The position numbers and the translations under genes are program-made. Under the pieces are notes generated by a model that was not told where the DNA came from, did not search any database, and was given only the letters and a program-made list of their open reading frames with translations. From Bacillota bacterium (GTDB taxonomy: Bacteria; Bacillota; Clostridia; Peptostreptococcales; Anaerovoracaceae): DNA of 64,000 bases. Position 1 is the first letter of the stretch; the number at the start of each line of letters is the position of its first letter. The DNA lies in the NCBI GenBank assembly GCA_017522185.1, contig JAFWZZ010000030.1, positions 1 to 64,000 of the forward strand, given 5' to 3'. Below, in pieces: positions 9,519-18,631 of the stretch.

Positions 9519-11777
9519 TTGAACCAAAAAGTGAATCATGGAATGTGGATCCGCCAGAAGGATGGGCCAAAGGAAGACGACAGAAAATGGATATTTTCTG
9601 CGCTGGTGGCCTTTGCCGCCAGCACGCTGATGCTGCTTTCTGCGGCGGATATCACGGGATTTCAGCAGCTATACAGTCCCTGGGTAATGCTGCTTTCTGC
9701 GGCAGCGGTTAGTGTGCTTTGCGGACTGTCTGAAAGAGGAAGAACATGGATATATCCGGCCCTTTGTCTGCTGGCCTTCCTGCTGGTACTGCTGTTTGGA
9801 AAGCAGATTCTCGGAGGATGGTGTATCTTCTGGAATCAGCTGGGAGACGCATGGACAGCCGGCAGAGGATATGTGGTGCCGGAACTGGAGCCTGCGGAAG
9901 AGGGTGTCCGTGAAAATATGGGCCTGCTGCTATTCTCTCTGCTTCTGGGCGGTATGACGGCAGTCATCTGCCACTTTGTTACCAGACAGGAGAAACGCCT
10001 GCTGGCAGTGGTTCTGCCGCTGGTGGTGCTGATAGGTATGGTCCTGTTCCAGAGAATGGACATGGGATGGCATCTTCTTTTGACCCTGCTGTTTTCCATT
10101 GGCCTGCTGGCCACTGCGGTCGGGGAGAGAAATGCGAAACCTGTGCTGGCGGCGGCATGGCGCTGCGGCATGGCGGTTCTGGGCTGTGCGGCACTTCTGC
10201 TGATAACCCTGCATCCTGCTGTACAGACATGGACCGCGGATATGGGTGAAAAGACACGGGAAAAAATCCATACGGAACAGTATGAAACGGCATATACGAC
10301 ATTGCCGGAAGGTCAGCTGGCTGGCTATGATACGGAAGGGCAGCAGGACCAGCCTGCACTGATTGTAAATATGGAAAAGCCGGAAGCCATGTATTTGCGT
10401 GGGTTTACGGGAGCCGTGCTGGAAGACGGCAACTGGACGCCATTACATATGGATGTATTAGAAGAACAGGAAGATTTGCTCTACTGGCTCAATGTGGAAG
10501 GGATGAATCCCAACAGCCAGTATGGGGCGGCAGCATCTTTGTTGTTAGATAAGAAAGAGATGCAGGCGGCAAGGCAGAGCGTGACGGTGCAAAACCTCAA
10601 TGCCTGCAGTCAATATATGTATGTCCCATATACGATCCGGGACGGTGCTTACCTGGATGCATTGTATATCGGCACCGACGGTGTGGCCGGAAAAGGAGAG
10701 AGGACTTACACTTATACTGTCTTGAGCGGGAATCAGGAACTGCTTTCCCGGCTCAGCACATCTCTGCAGGCAGCAAAAGGAAAAGAAACCAAAGCCTACC
10801 TGCAGATAGAAAAGAAATACGGAGACTTTGTATCCGAACATTATCTGAGCGTATCGGATGCCGTAGCTGAAAAACTGGAGCCGGATTGGAAACAGGCGGC
10901 AAAGGCTTATGGCGGCATCAAGAGCCTGACGGCAGAGGAAGCACAGGAATGCGTGCGAACTTTCCTGAAACAGTATGCCGAAGCAGAAGTCAGCAGCTAC
11001 GAGTATGCGACTGCGGCGGTTATGACACTGCGCTACTTCGGCATGACGGCAAGATATGCAGAAGGCTATGTGATTACAGAGGACATGGCCGATGCGGCAG
11101 AGGGTGACGGCACCATCAAAGTGAACAGCAGTCAGGGCGGTGCCTGGGCCGAAGTCTATCAAAACGGTCTGGGATGGATTCCGATGGAAGTGCTTCCGGG
11201 CATGGAAACGGAATACCTTGGATTGAACCCCAATGCGGAGGGTGGCGAACTGCCGAAAGAAACACCGCCGAAACCGCAGGTGCAGGAAGAACCGGAACCA
11301 CAGCAGGACGAACTGAAACCACAGGGCGGATATGTCGTCACCCTGGAAGAGAATCTGTCTCTAGTCTGCTTACTGTTTTTCATTCCGGTACTGCTGATCC
11401 TGGCAGCCATTGCCTTGAGACGCCGGATGATTCTGAAAAAACGGATTCAAAGATGGGACTGCGGGGACCCGGGGGACGGCGTTGCATGGATTTTTGCAGA
11501 TGGAGCAGAACTTCTGCGCCGCATGGGATTTGACCGGGGTAAGGGCTCCATGAGAGCCTTAATCGGCCCGGTGCAGGAACAGCTGGGCGAAAGTTACAGC
11601 GCAGAATTGAAAAAAATGATAGATTTAAACGACCGTGCGGTCTTCAGCAGCAAACCATTGAGCGAGGATGCGCGGGAACAGGCAAAGGCGTTTTATGAAA
11701 GGACATTGCAGAAGATGCTGCAGGGTGCAAAATGCCATCAGAAACTGTGGATCAGATGGATCCTGTGCCTGTATTAA
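9519..11777 (+). CDS. Transglutaminase-like membrane protein, catalytic residues replaced
   Basis: This 752-residue protein starts at TTG 9519, eight bases after GAGGAGG; the in-frame ATG at 9543 has no good site. Several N-terminal membrane helices (to about 230) precede a long extracytoplasmic part. One more helix lies at about 610-630, followed by a cytoplasmic tail, the usual layout of TgpA-type proteins beside MoxR/DUF58. The transglutaminase core is recognisable at about 470-565 (MTLRYFGMTARYAEGY and GAWAEVYQNGLGWIPMEVLPG in outline). Compared with the family pattern C-x-x-[FY]-A / H-A-W-x-E-V / W-x-x-x-D, the Cys is Ser, the His is Gly, and the Asp position is not Asp. It is therefore probably a non-catalytic binding or scaffold domain. 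Confidence 0.88.
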   Translation: MNQKVNHGMWIRQKDGPKEDDRKWIFSALVAFAASTLMLLSAADITGFQQLYSPWVMLLSAAAVSVLCGLSERGRTWIYPALCLLAFLLVLLFGKQILGGWCIFWNQLGDAWTAGRGYVVPELEPAEEGVRENMGLLLFSLLLGGMTAVICHFVTRQEKRLLAVVLPLVVLIGMVLFQRMDMGWHLLLTLLFSIGLLATAVGERNAKPVLAAAWRCGMAVLGCAALLLITLHPAVQTWTADMGEKTREKIHTEQYETAYTTLPEGQLAGYDTEGQQDQPALIVNMEKPEAMYLRGFTGAVLEDGNWTPLHMDVLEEQEDLLYWLNVEGMNPNSQYGAAASLLLDKKEMQAARQSVTVQNLNACSQYMYVPYTIRDGAYLDALYIGTDGVAGKGERTYTYTVLSGNQELLSRLSTSLQAAKGKETKAYLQIEKKYGDFVSEHYLSVSDAVAEKLEPDWKQAAKAYGGIKSLTAEEAQECVRTFLKQYAEAEVSSYEYATAAVMTLRYFGMTARYAEGYVITEDMADAAEGDGTIKVNSSQGGAWAEVYQNGLGWIPMEVLPGMETEYLGLNPNAEGGELPKETPPKPQVQEEPEPQQDELKPQGGYVVTLEENLSLVCLLFFIPVLLILAAIALRRRMILKKRIQRWDCGDPGDGVAWIFADGAELLRRMGFDRGKGSMRALIGPVQEQLGESYSAELKKMIDLNDRAVFSSKPLSEDAREQAKAFYERTLQKMLQGAKCHQKLWIRWILCLY

Positions 11778-11792
11778 ACTTGGAGGAACAAG

Positions 11793-14700
11793 ATGAGAAA
11801 TAACAGAGTTTCAATTGGAAAGAGAATATGCAGTCTTCTGCTTTCTTTCATGCTGATTGTCAGCATGATACCGGCCAGCGTATTCGCCGCAGGCGGTGGC
11901 AGTTTCATTCTGGTTGCAGAAGGAGACGGGAAACTGGCAATTCCGCCAACCTATGTCAGCTACAAAGACGGACAAACCGTAGGGGCGGCACTGAAAGACA
12001 GCGGTTATCCTTTTGTGGGCCTGGAGGCAGGCTGGATTACGGAAATCAATGGCGTTGTAGGAAACTATCACCGCAGCGACCAGGATGGCGGCTATGATCT
12101 GGCTGCACCAGCATCCGGCGTGAAGTATTACCGTTTCTGTGAGGCCGAAGAAAGCCAGTTTACAGAGGGTCTGAAGGCTTTGATGACGGCCATGGCGGAT
12201 TATCAGACAAAAGCCCCAGACGTACAGGCAGCAGCGAAGGCAGAATACGATACAGCCTGTAAACAATTCGTAGGTATTGACAGTGCCAATGCAAAGGCTT
12301 TGGCAGATGCACTCAATTCCTGCGTGAAGGCATATGAAGACAGTCAGAGCGGCACCAGGTATCCGGTAACTTTTGAAAACGGAAACGATGCCCATCAGGG
12401 TGCGGAAATCACAGTCGTCAATGACTACGGAAAAGAATGGCGTGACGACGGAGACGGAACGTTAGAACTGCCGGCAGGGAACTATCATTTTCAGGTAAGC
12501 AAAGATGGTCTGCATGTAGCCGGAGACATTGAAGTCCGTGCAGCGATGCGTGTTCCGGCCACCCTGCCGACAGATTTGTGGCTGGACCAGGATGCGTTCA
12601 GATTATCCGGAAGCTATAACGAAGGAGAAGACGGAGACGGCGGTATGTTTACTGACGACGAGTATGTATTGGATTCGTGGAATCAGCGCAATCTGGAAGT
12701 AGCCGTAAAAGACAATTTTACAGGGAAAATATATTCCTATGTGAAGTACAAAGATGCGGCAAACCTGTCTGATCCAACCATAACGGCTATTTATCAGTCT
12801 GCCAAGACAGAAAAGACAAAAGAACAGAAATTGGCTTTTGAATCTTTTGTTTCCGGAATTTCTGAAGTGCTGTCCAAAGGTGCGGAGGGCAACACGGTAA
12901 CTTATCGCATCAGCGCTGTGGGAAGATATAACTACGTGTTCTCACAAGACTATACTGTAACATTTCACCGAATTCCGACGTTAACCGGAATTACTGTTTC
13001 AGATGAGGATGGAACTGATCAGGCATCTACAGAAGCATTCCGCGGGGACAAGACAGAATATACTTACAAGATTCTGGATTCTGTTGGAACAGTGACCGTC
13101 AAAGCGGAGCCGCTGGACGATGCATATGATGTTACGATAAATGGAGCCTCAGCAAAGGACGGCGTGGATATTGAGGTCAATGGAGAAACACAGGTTCCAG
13201 TAGTAGTAAGCTACGGAGACTATGAAAATACATATAACCTGACAATCCTGCCTGGAGAGGGCAGAGAAGTCAGCTTTATAACAGAAACCAGAGCTATTAC
13301 CCTGAAGGTGGTCAATGCCAACGGTCAGATTATGCCGTACAGCCTCCATAAAGAGGGGACAAACCAGCACAGGTACAAGTACGTTCTGGTTCCTGGGGAA
13401 ACTTACAGCTATGTTGCAACCTCCCATACCTATTATCATGCCGCAGATGAATTTACGATGGAAGATTCTGCGGATACTACAATCCGTGTTGACGTACCGA
13501 TGGACGACTGGATGACAAGCCTGTCTTTCCGATACGGTGTTGATGGGGGAACGAAGACACCTTTGGCACTGCAGACGGAATTTACAGCGGCAAATCACGC
13601 CTACATCACACAGATGCCTGACATCTATCACATCCCGTATATTCGGTTAAATACAGTCAGTGGTGTCAGTGCCAAGTTGATTTATGAGCAGAAATTTAAC
13701 TCGAATCGGTACCATGGAGAAGAAACAACGAAAGAACTGACGTCAGGAGCGACAACTTGGGTGCAGATGAACCGTTTTCTTATGGATGAAAATCCAATCG
13801 AAAACACCGCAACAATCCGACTGTCTAAAGATGTGGACGGCGTGACACATTACCAGGACTACATTGTTGATTTCCAAAGACAATTGACATTGAAAGATAT
13901 TTCTGCAAAATGTGAAGGAAAAACCGTTACGCTGGTAAGCGAAGATGGAAAGATGAATTTTGCACCGCAAACAAAAGAATATAATGTCACTGTCTCCATG
14001 GCTGCACAGGCACTTGAACTGAATCTGTTAAAATATACGGAAAACAGATGTTATGGAGAAACAGAAGTGGGATATCACATAGCTGTTGACGGAGCAGATG
14101 TAACAGAAGTGGGCGTGGCAGTTGTTCCACTCAATGGGACGCTGGATACACAAACTATAACTGTTACGGTAGAAAACGACAAGGCACCGAACGGAGCGAC
14201 GGAATACATCATTCATGTGCTGAAATCCCCACCGGTAGAAGCCGGCTTTGACATCAATCCGGAAAATGCACTGATTGCCATGTACGAAACCATGTCCGGC
14301 GAGCGTGTATGGCCGAACAAGGATGGCAAATTCCAGCTTTGTGAAGGTTACAACTACCAGTATGCGGCGACGGCCTATGGCTATGTCGGCAAAACCGGGG
14401 TCCTGGAAGTAACCAGAGATGAAAATACCAAGAATTTAATTGTGAAAGACGGGGAAGAGCGCCATGCAGTAACCGGAACACCATCCGGCGGAGGGGCCCT
14501 GACCATTGACTGGACTCTGGCAAAAGCGGAAACGAATGCGTCCATCCGCACAGACATGACAGCAGAATGGGACAGCTTCCGTGGAAACCCGAATAATAAT
14601 GGAGTGACGGATGCAGAGATTCCGACCGCGGCGGAAGAAGGAACCCTGTATTGGGCCAATAAAATCGGTGAAGGATACAGTGCCGATGCCGTGGGAAGCC

Positions 14701-16337
14701 CGATCCTGGTAGACGGCGATTTGGTTACCTATGCAGGTAATAAGATTTTCAGAGTGGACACTGTAACCGGTGAAATCAAGGTAACCGGCACCATGGACCA
14801 CAAGTCTGCCCATGCAACCACCCCGCCATCCTATGCGGAAGGCATGGTTTTCGTTGCTCTGACAGACGGCACGGTGCAGGCCTTCAACGCAGATACGTTA
14901 GAATCCCTGTGGATTTACAAGGACCCATTGGGCGGCCAGCCGGTATGTCCGCTGACCATCCATGACGGCTATTTATACACCGGCTTTTGGAACAGCGAGA
15001 CGGCAGAAGCAAATTTTGTGTGCCTGTCTATTACAGATGAGAATCCAAAGCAGTCGGAAGAGGCCAAGGCTGCAAGTTGGTATCATACGGCAGCCGGTGG
15101 ATATTACTGGGCCGGAGCCTATGTATGTGACGACTTTGTCCTGATTGGTACGGATGACGGCACCAGCAGATGCGACAGCAAGACGTCCGGCATGCTGTTA
15201 TTTGATCCGGTAACCGGAAAGATGCTGGACAGCTGGAAGAACCTAAACGGCGATATTCGAAGCAGTGTTGTTTACGATGCAGCAACAAACGCCTATTATT
15301 TTACATCCAAGGGCGGCACCTTCTATTCCATGCAGGTTGTACAGAAGGGCTCCGGATGGAAGTTTGCAAACACCTGGAGCGTGAATTTGGAGAGTGGCGC
15401 AGACGGCGTTCCGATGAGTACCTGCTCCCCATCTGTATATAACGGAAGAGCCTACGTGGGCGTGTCCGGTGAAGGCCAGTTTGCGGCATACTCCGGCCAC
15501 AATATTACGGTCCTTGACCTGAAAAAGAAATCCATCGCGTATCGCATCGAAACCCAGGGCTATCCGCAGACCAGCGGTCTTCTGACTACGGCCTATGAAG
15601 AGGAAAGCGGCTATGTCTATGTATATTTCTTCGATAACATGACACCGGGTAAGCTGCGTGTGCTGCGCGACAAGGCTGGCCAGACCAAGGCGGACTATAC
15701 GACAACAGAAGGAAAATATACGACGGCATATGCACTGTTTACGCCAACCGGCGATCAGGCAGAGTATGCAATCTGCAGTCCAATCGTAGACGAATACGGA
15801 ACCGTATACTTCAAGAACGACTCCGCACACATGATGGCTTTTGGCAGCAGAATTACGAAGATTCAGGTAACAAAAAAGCCATCCAAAATGATTTACCGTG
15901 ACGGAGAATCCTTCAATCCGGAAGGTATGGTGGTAACTGCGACGTATAGAAATGGTAAAACGCGAGATGTTACCAAGTATGTAACTTATGATCTGACGAA
16001 GATTACGGAGAAGGAAAAGACTGTAACCATTACCTTCCCTCATGTACAGTATCATAATGAAGAAAATGGAACAGAAATGATTGCGGGAATCATGTCTACC
16101 ACCCCGGTAACAACATTGTCTTTCGTGGTAGGAGAACCTGCCATGGGCGATGTAAACTTTGATGGTGCGGTAGATACCATTGACGCGGGGCTTGTTGTCT
16201 CCCACTACTATGAAGACGTAATTCTGACAGACGATGCGAAGGCGTTTGCGGATGTGAATAAAGATGGTGAGGTAGACACAGAAGATGCAGGTCTTATCGT
16301 TTCCTACTATTATGGAACTGTAAAGAGTCTTGATTAA
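11793..16337 (+). CDS. Secreted multidomain protein: beta-propeller plus C-terminal dockerin
   Basis: The 1514-residue protein starts at ATG 11793 behind GGAGG. A signal peptide ends near residue 32 (SVFAAG). Residues 34-115 form a small domain with T-V-G-A-A-L and I-T-E-I-N-G strands, reminiscent of DUF4430. Two cadherin-like beta-sandwich domains lie at about 396-489 and 699-813. Residues about 920-1353 form a PQQ-type beta-propeller (SPILVDGDLVTYAG, then blades with LYTGFW, VLIGTDDG, AYVGVSG). A bacterial Ig-like domain (about 1355-1446) follows. The end, 1451-1514, is a type I dockerin: two calcium-loop repeats, D-V-N-F-D-G-A-V-D and D-V-N-K-D-G-E-V-D, each followed by a helix. The dockerin should dock to a cohesin, and two are encoded upstream. 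The propeller has no dehydrogenase catalytic signature that I can see and is more likely a binding module. Confidence 0.88.
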   Translation: MRNNRVSIGKRICSLLLSFMLIVSMIPASVFAAGGGSFILVAEGDGKLAIPPTYVSYKDGQTVGAALKDSGYPFVGLEAGWITEINGVVGNYHRSDQDGGYDLAAPASGVKYYRFCEAEESQFTEGLKALMTAMADYQTKAPDVQAAAKAEYDTACKQFVGIDSANAKALADALNSCVKAYEDSQSGTRYPVTFENGNDAHQGAEITVVNDYGKEWRDDGDGTLELPAGNYHFQVSKDGLHVAGDIEVRAAMRVPATLPTDLWLDQDAFRLSGSYNEGEDGDGGMFTDDEYVLDSWNQRNLEVAVKDNFTGKIYSYVKYKDAANLSDPTITAIYQSAKTEKTKEQKLAFESFVSGISEVLSKGAEGNTVTYRISAVGRYNYVFSQDYTVTFHRIPTLTGITVSDEDGTDQASTEAFRGDKTEYTYKILDSVGTVTVKAEPLDDAYDVTINGASAKDGVDIEVNGETQVPVVVSYGDYENTYNLTILPGEGREVSFITETRAITLKVVNANGQIMPYSLHKEGTNQHRYKYVLVPGETYSYVATSHTYYHAADEFTMEDSADTTIRVDVPMDDWMTSLSFRYGVDGGTKTPLALQTEFTAANHAYITQMPDIYHIPYIRLNTVSGVSAKLIYEQKFNSNRYHGEETTKELTSGATTWVQMNRFLMDENPIENTATIRLSKDVDGVTHYQDYIVDFQRQLTLKDISAKCEGKTVTLVSEDGKMNFAPQTKEYNVTVSMAAQALELNLLKYTENRCYGETEVGYHIAVDGADVTEVGVAVVPLNGTLDTQTITVTVENDKAPNGATEYIIHVLKSPPVEAGFDINPENALIAMYETMSGERVWPNKDGKFQLCEGYNYQYAATAYGYVGKTGVLEVTRDENTKNLIVKDGEERHAVTGTPSGGGALTIDWTLAKAETNASIRTDMTAEWDSFRGNPNNNGVTDAEIPTAAEEGTLYWANKIGEGYSADAVGSPILVDGDLVTYAGNKIFRVDTVTGEIKVTGTMDHKSAHATTPPSYAEGMVFVALTDGTVQAFNADTLESLWIYKDPLGGQPVCPLTIHDGYLYTGFWNSETAEANFVCLSITDENPKQSEEAKAASWYHTAAGGYYWAGAYVCDDFVLIGTDDGTSRCDSKTSGMLLFDPVTGKMLDSWKNLNGDIRSSVVYDAATNAYYFTSKGGTFYSMQVVQKGSGWKFANTWSVNLESGADGVPMSTCSPSVYNGRAYVGVSGEGQFAAYSGHNITVLDLKKKSIAYRIETQGYPQTSGLLTTAYEEESGYVYVYFFDNMTPGKLRVLRDKAGQTKADYTTTEGKYTTAYALFTPTGDQAEYAICSPIVDEYGTVYFKNDSAHMMAFGSRITKIQVTKKPSKMIYRDGESFNPEGMVVTATYRNGKTRDVTKYVTYDLTKITEKEKTVTITFPHVQYHNEENGTEMIAGIMSTTPVTTLSFVVGEPAMGDVNFDGAVDTIDAGLVVSHYYEDVILTDDAKAFADVNKDGEVDTEDAGLIVSYYYGTVKSLD

Positions 16338-16355
16338 CAGGAGGGGGAAATAAAT

Positions 16356-17306
16356 ATGAATAGAAAAAGGAGAATCGTCAGCCTCTTGCTGGCAATTATG
16401 CTCGTGCTTGGACTGACCGGATGCGAAGGCCAGAAGACGGAAGCTGTTGATCTGGAGCCGGTTCTGACGGAAACTGCAAACCTGTTGGTGGAGAAGACAC
16501 CAAATCCAGGCTACGGCTCCATTGGCGGTGAATGGGCTGTGTACGGACTGGCCAACTGGAACGGCGATGTGCCGGAAGCTTCGTGGTTCGATACCTATTA
16601 TGCAAACCTGGAGTCCTATGTGAAGGATTGCAAAGGCGTGCTGGATGCCCGCAAGTATACGGAGTATTCCCGCGTAATTCTGGCATTGACAGCCATAGGG
16701 AAGGATCCGTCCAATGTAGCAGGCTATAACCTGCTGGAACCTTTGGCAGATTTCGACCAGACTGTATTTCAGGGTATCAATGGTCCGGCCTACGCTTTGA
16801 TGGCGATGGACAGCGGAAGATATGAGATGCCAAAAGTCAAAGGTGATGGCATCCAGGCAAGCCGTGATATGTACATTGACTATATTCTGGATAAAGAAGC
16901 AGAGGGCGGTGGATGGTCTCTGTCCGGCGGACCGGCAGAAGCAGATCTGACCGCGATGATGCTGCAGGCCCTGGCCAAGTATCAGGATAGAGAAGATGTA
17001 CAGGCCGCGGTAGAGCGTGGTGTAGAAGTATTGGCAACACTGCAGGGTGCAGACGGCAGCTATACTTCTTACGAAACAGACAGTAGCGAAACCATTTCAC
17101 AGGTTATAGCTGCGCTGTGTCAGCTGGGCATTTCCATGGACGATGAGCGTTTCGTTGTCGATGGCAAGACCCTGCCTGACAGATTATTGGCATATCGCAC
17201 CGAAGACGGCACTTTCAGACATACGATGGATGGAGAAGGTGACATGATGGCTACGGAACAGGCTTTTTATGCATTAGTAGGGTTGTATCAGGTGCAGAAT
17301 AAATAA
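16356..17306 (+). CDS. Lipoprotein with intrinsic-factor-like alpha/alpha domain
   Basis: The 316-residue product follows a very strong AGGAGGGGG site. Its signal peptide ends in a lipobox (L-T-G-C, Cys at about residue 23), so it is tethered to the outer face of the membrane. The rest is an all-helical prenyltransferase/squalene-oxidase-type repeat domain, with LALTAIGKDPSNVAGYNLLE, NGPAYALMAMDSG, GGWSLSGG and ATEQAFYALVGL. The N-terminal barrel of animal intrinsic factor and transcobalamin belongs to the same fold class and binds cobalamin together with a beta domain. DUF4430 beta domains are encoded nearby. No DxDD cyclase motif was seen, so binding rather than terpene chemistry is inferred. 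It is paralogous to the protein at 22223-23794 (shared KD[AC]KGVLD[AS]RK). It ends the first operon segment. Confidence 0.85.
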   Translation: MNRKRRIVSLLLAIMLVLGLTGCEGQKTEAVDLEPVLTETANLLVEKTPNPGYGSIGGEWAVYGLANWNGDVPEASWFDTYYANLESYVKDCKGVLDARKYTEYSRVILALTAIGKDPSNVAGYNLLEPLADFDQTVFQGINGPAYALMAMDSGRYEMPKVKGDGIQASRDMYIDYILDKEAEGGGWSLSGGPAEADLTAMMLQALAKYQDREDVQAAVERGVEVLATLQGADGSYTSYETDSSETISQVIAALCQLGISMDDERFVVDGKTLPDRLLAYRTEDGTFRHTMDGEGDMMATEQAFYALVGLYQVQNK

Positions 17307-17330
17307 TTTTGGTTTCCATTTATTTTTGAG

Positions 17331-17374
17331 GAGCCCGTGGTGCATGGTGACATGTACCAGGGCTCTTCTTTTTT
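17331..17374 (+). terminator. Rho-independent terminator after the surface-protein operon
   Basis: GAGCCC... pairs with ...GGGCTC through a long stem with one bulge (GTGGTGCATG with CATGTACCAG), followed by TTCTTTTTT. It separates the upstream operon from the riboswitch-controlled transporter operon. Confidence 0.85.
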
Positions 17375-17381
17375 CTGCCAC

Positions 17382-17410
17382 TTTACGAATCGGCCGAAAA
17401 GTGCTATAAT
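17382..17410 (+). promoter_or_regulatory. Promoter of the B12 transporter operon
   Basis: TTTACG and a perfect TATAAT are separated by 17 nt, ending about 20 nt before the cobalamin riboswitch. This is a vegetative sigma-A type promoter. Confidence 0.75.
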
Positions 17411-17429
17411 ATTTGTCGAACAAAATAAC

Positions 17430-17606
17430 ATGAAGTTTCATGTTCTCCCGTTACGACGAGAGCTAAGAGGGAAGCAGGTGGGAATCCTGCGCGGTGCCGC
17501 CGCTGTATGGGACGAGTATCGTCTAACATGTCACTGTAGTCATAAGACTATGGGAAGGCAGACGATATGATGAAGCCCAAAGCCAGAAGACCTGCATGAG
17601 ATTTCG
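17430..17606 (+). promoter_or_regulatory. Cobalamin riboswitch 1
   Basis: The leader contains the conserved core landmarks of the cobalamin aptamer: CTAAGAGGGAAGCAGGTG, then AATCCTGCGCGG, GCCGCTGTATGGGA, a TGGGAAGGCAGACGAT arm, and the B12 box GCCAGAAGACCTGC. The GCCGCTG variant replaces the more common GCCACTG. It precedes two stacked terminator hairpins and the ECF transporter genes, so B12 binding is expected to stop transcription of the import operon. The 416-nt gap between 17306 and 17723 is filled by this element, its promoter and the terminators. Exact ends are approximate. Confidence 0.95.
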
Positions 17607-17612
17607 CCAAGA

Positions 17613-17647
17613 GCCCCGACGGTCTATCGGGTTAGGCTGAGTTTTTT
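17613..17647 (+). terminator. Riboswitch expression-platform terminator
   Basis: AGCC and GGCT enclose a CCCGA/TCGGG stem, followed by GAGTTTTTTG. It lies immediately after the B12 box and is the likely B12-dependent attenuator. Confidence 0.7.
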
Positions 17648-17663
17648 GTGTACAGAAAATACG

Positions 17664-17698
17664 GACTGTAATACCAACTTGGTGTTACAGTCTTTTTT
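17664..17698 (+). terminator. Second terminator ahead of the ECF genes
   Basis: A 12-bp stem (GACTGTAATACC with GGTGTTACAGTC, one G-U pair) with an AACTT loop and a T6 tract sits 16 nt beyond the first attenuator and about 25 nt before the start codon. It may act as a fail-safe or as a separate regulatory step. Confidence 0.85.
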
Positions 17699-17722
17699 AT
17701 TTAGCAAAAGGAGTTATCACAT

Positions 17723-18631
17723 ATGCATAAACAGGGACTGGGTGAAACCAGCGAATTCTGCACCTATCACCCTCTGGTCAACACCACTTACTATATCATG
17801 GTCATCGGCATTACCATGTTTTCCATGTCGCCGTATTTTGTGGCAGTAACGCTGATTGGCGCATGGGCCTATTCCATCATGCTGAAGGGAAAATCGGCGG
17901 TAAAGTTTAATCTCTTCATGTCGGTGCCGATGGTTCTGGTCATGATGGTGGTAAACACATTCTTTAACAATAACGGCGAAACCGTATTGTTCTACTTCAA
18001 TACCAGCCGTGTCACCCTGGAAGCGCTGGCTTTCGGCTTTGTCGGCGGCCTGGTTCTGGTGGCTGTAGTTGTCTGGTTCTCCAGCTTCAACGTGGTTATG
18101 ACGGCGGACAAAGTCATCTACTTATTCGGCAAGGTTGCACCGGTCCTGGGGCTGACCCTGTCTATGATCTTCCGCTTCATCCCATTGCTGAAGAGCCGGT
18201 TCGCAGAAATCTCCCTGGGACAGAAGTGCATGGGCCGCGGCCACGATCAGGGCAGCTTCATCAAAAGAGCCAGACAGGTGGTCAAGGAAATCTCCATCCT
18301 CATCGCATGGTCTCTGGAGGCTTCCATCGAAAGCGCAGACTCCATGGAAGCAAGAGGCTATGGTCTGAAGGGCAGAACCAGCTTCCATCTGTTTAAACTG
18401 ACTTACAGGGATTACATCGCTTTGGCAGCCATGGCAGTAACCGGCATTCCGGTCATCATCGGATGCGTCTTGGATCTGACCAACATGTATTTCTTCCCGA
18501 AGCTGGTCATCCAGCCTTTGGAACTGCATACGGCGATTTTGCTGGTATGCTATTGTTTGCTTACAGCAGTCCCAATCATCATTGACATTGCAGGAGAATT
18601 AAAATGGAAACAATTAGACTTAGAAATGTAA
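17723..18631 (+). CDS. ECF transporter transmembrane T component (CbiQ-type)
   Basis: This 302-residue membrane protein starts at ATG 17723 after AAAGGAG. It has about six membrane helices. Its cytoplasmic part carries the CbiQ-family coupling motifs that touch the ATPases, including MGRGHDQGS and SMEARGYGLKG (the A-R-G signature). It couples ATP hydrolysis by the next gene product to substrate release by the S component. The gene overlaps the ATPase gene by 28 nt. Because a cobalamin riboswitch precedes it and an S component follows, this is a dedicated ECF complex, probably for cobalamin or a cobalamin precursor. Confidence 0.92.
   Translation: MHKQGLGETSEFCTYHPLVNTTYYIMVIGITMFSMSPYFVAVTLIGAWAYSIMLKGKSAVKFNLFMSVPMVLVMMVVNTFFNNNGETVLFYFNTSRVTLEALAFGFVGGLVLVAVVVWFSSFNVVMTADKVIYLFGKVAPVLGLTLSMIFRFIPLLKSRFAEISLGQKCMGRGHDQGSFIKRARQVVKEISILIAWSLEASIESADSMEARGYGLKGRTSFHLFKLTYRDYIALAAMAVTGIPVIIGCVLDLTNMYFFPKLVIQPLELHTAILLVCYCLLTAVPIIIDIAGELKWKQLDLEM

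Noticed and set aside
14550-15850. PQQ-dependent alcohol dehydrogenase
   Set aside because: Only propeller blades are present, without recognisable cofactor or catalytic residues, and the gene context is surface binding.
16356-17306. Terpene cyclase or prenyltransferase
   Set aside because: No DxDD or QW-type catalytic motif was seen, and the lipoprotein signal and B12 context favour a binding role.
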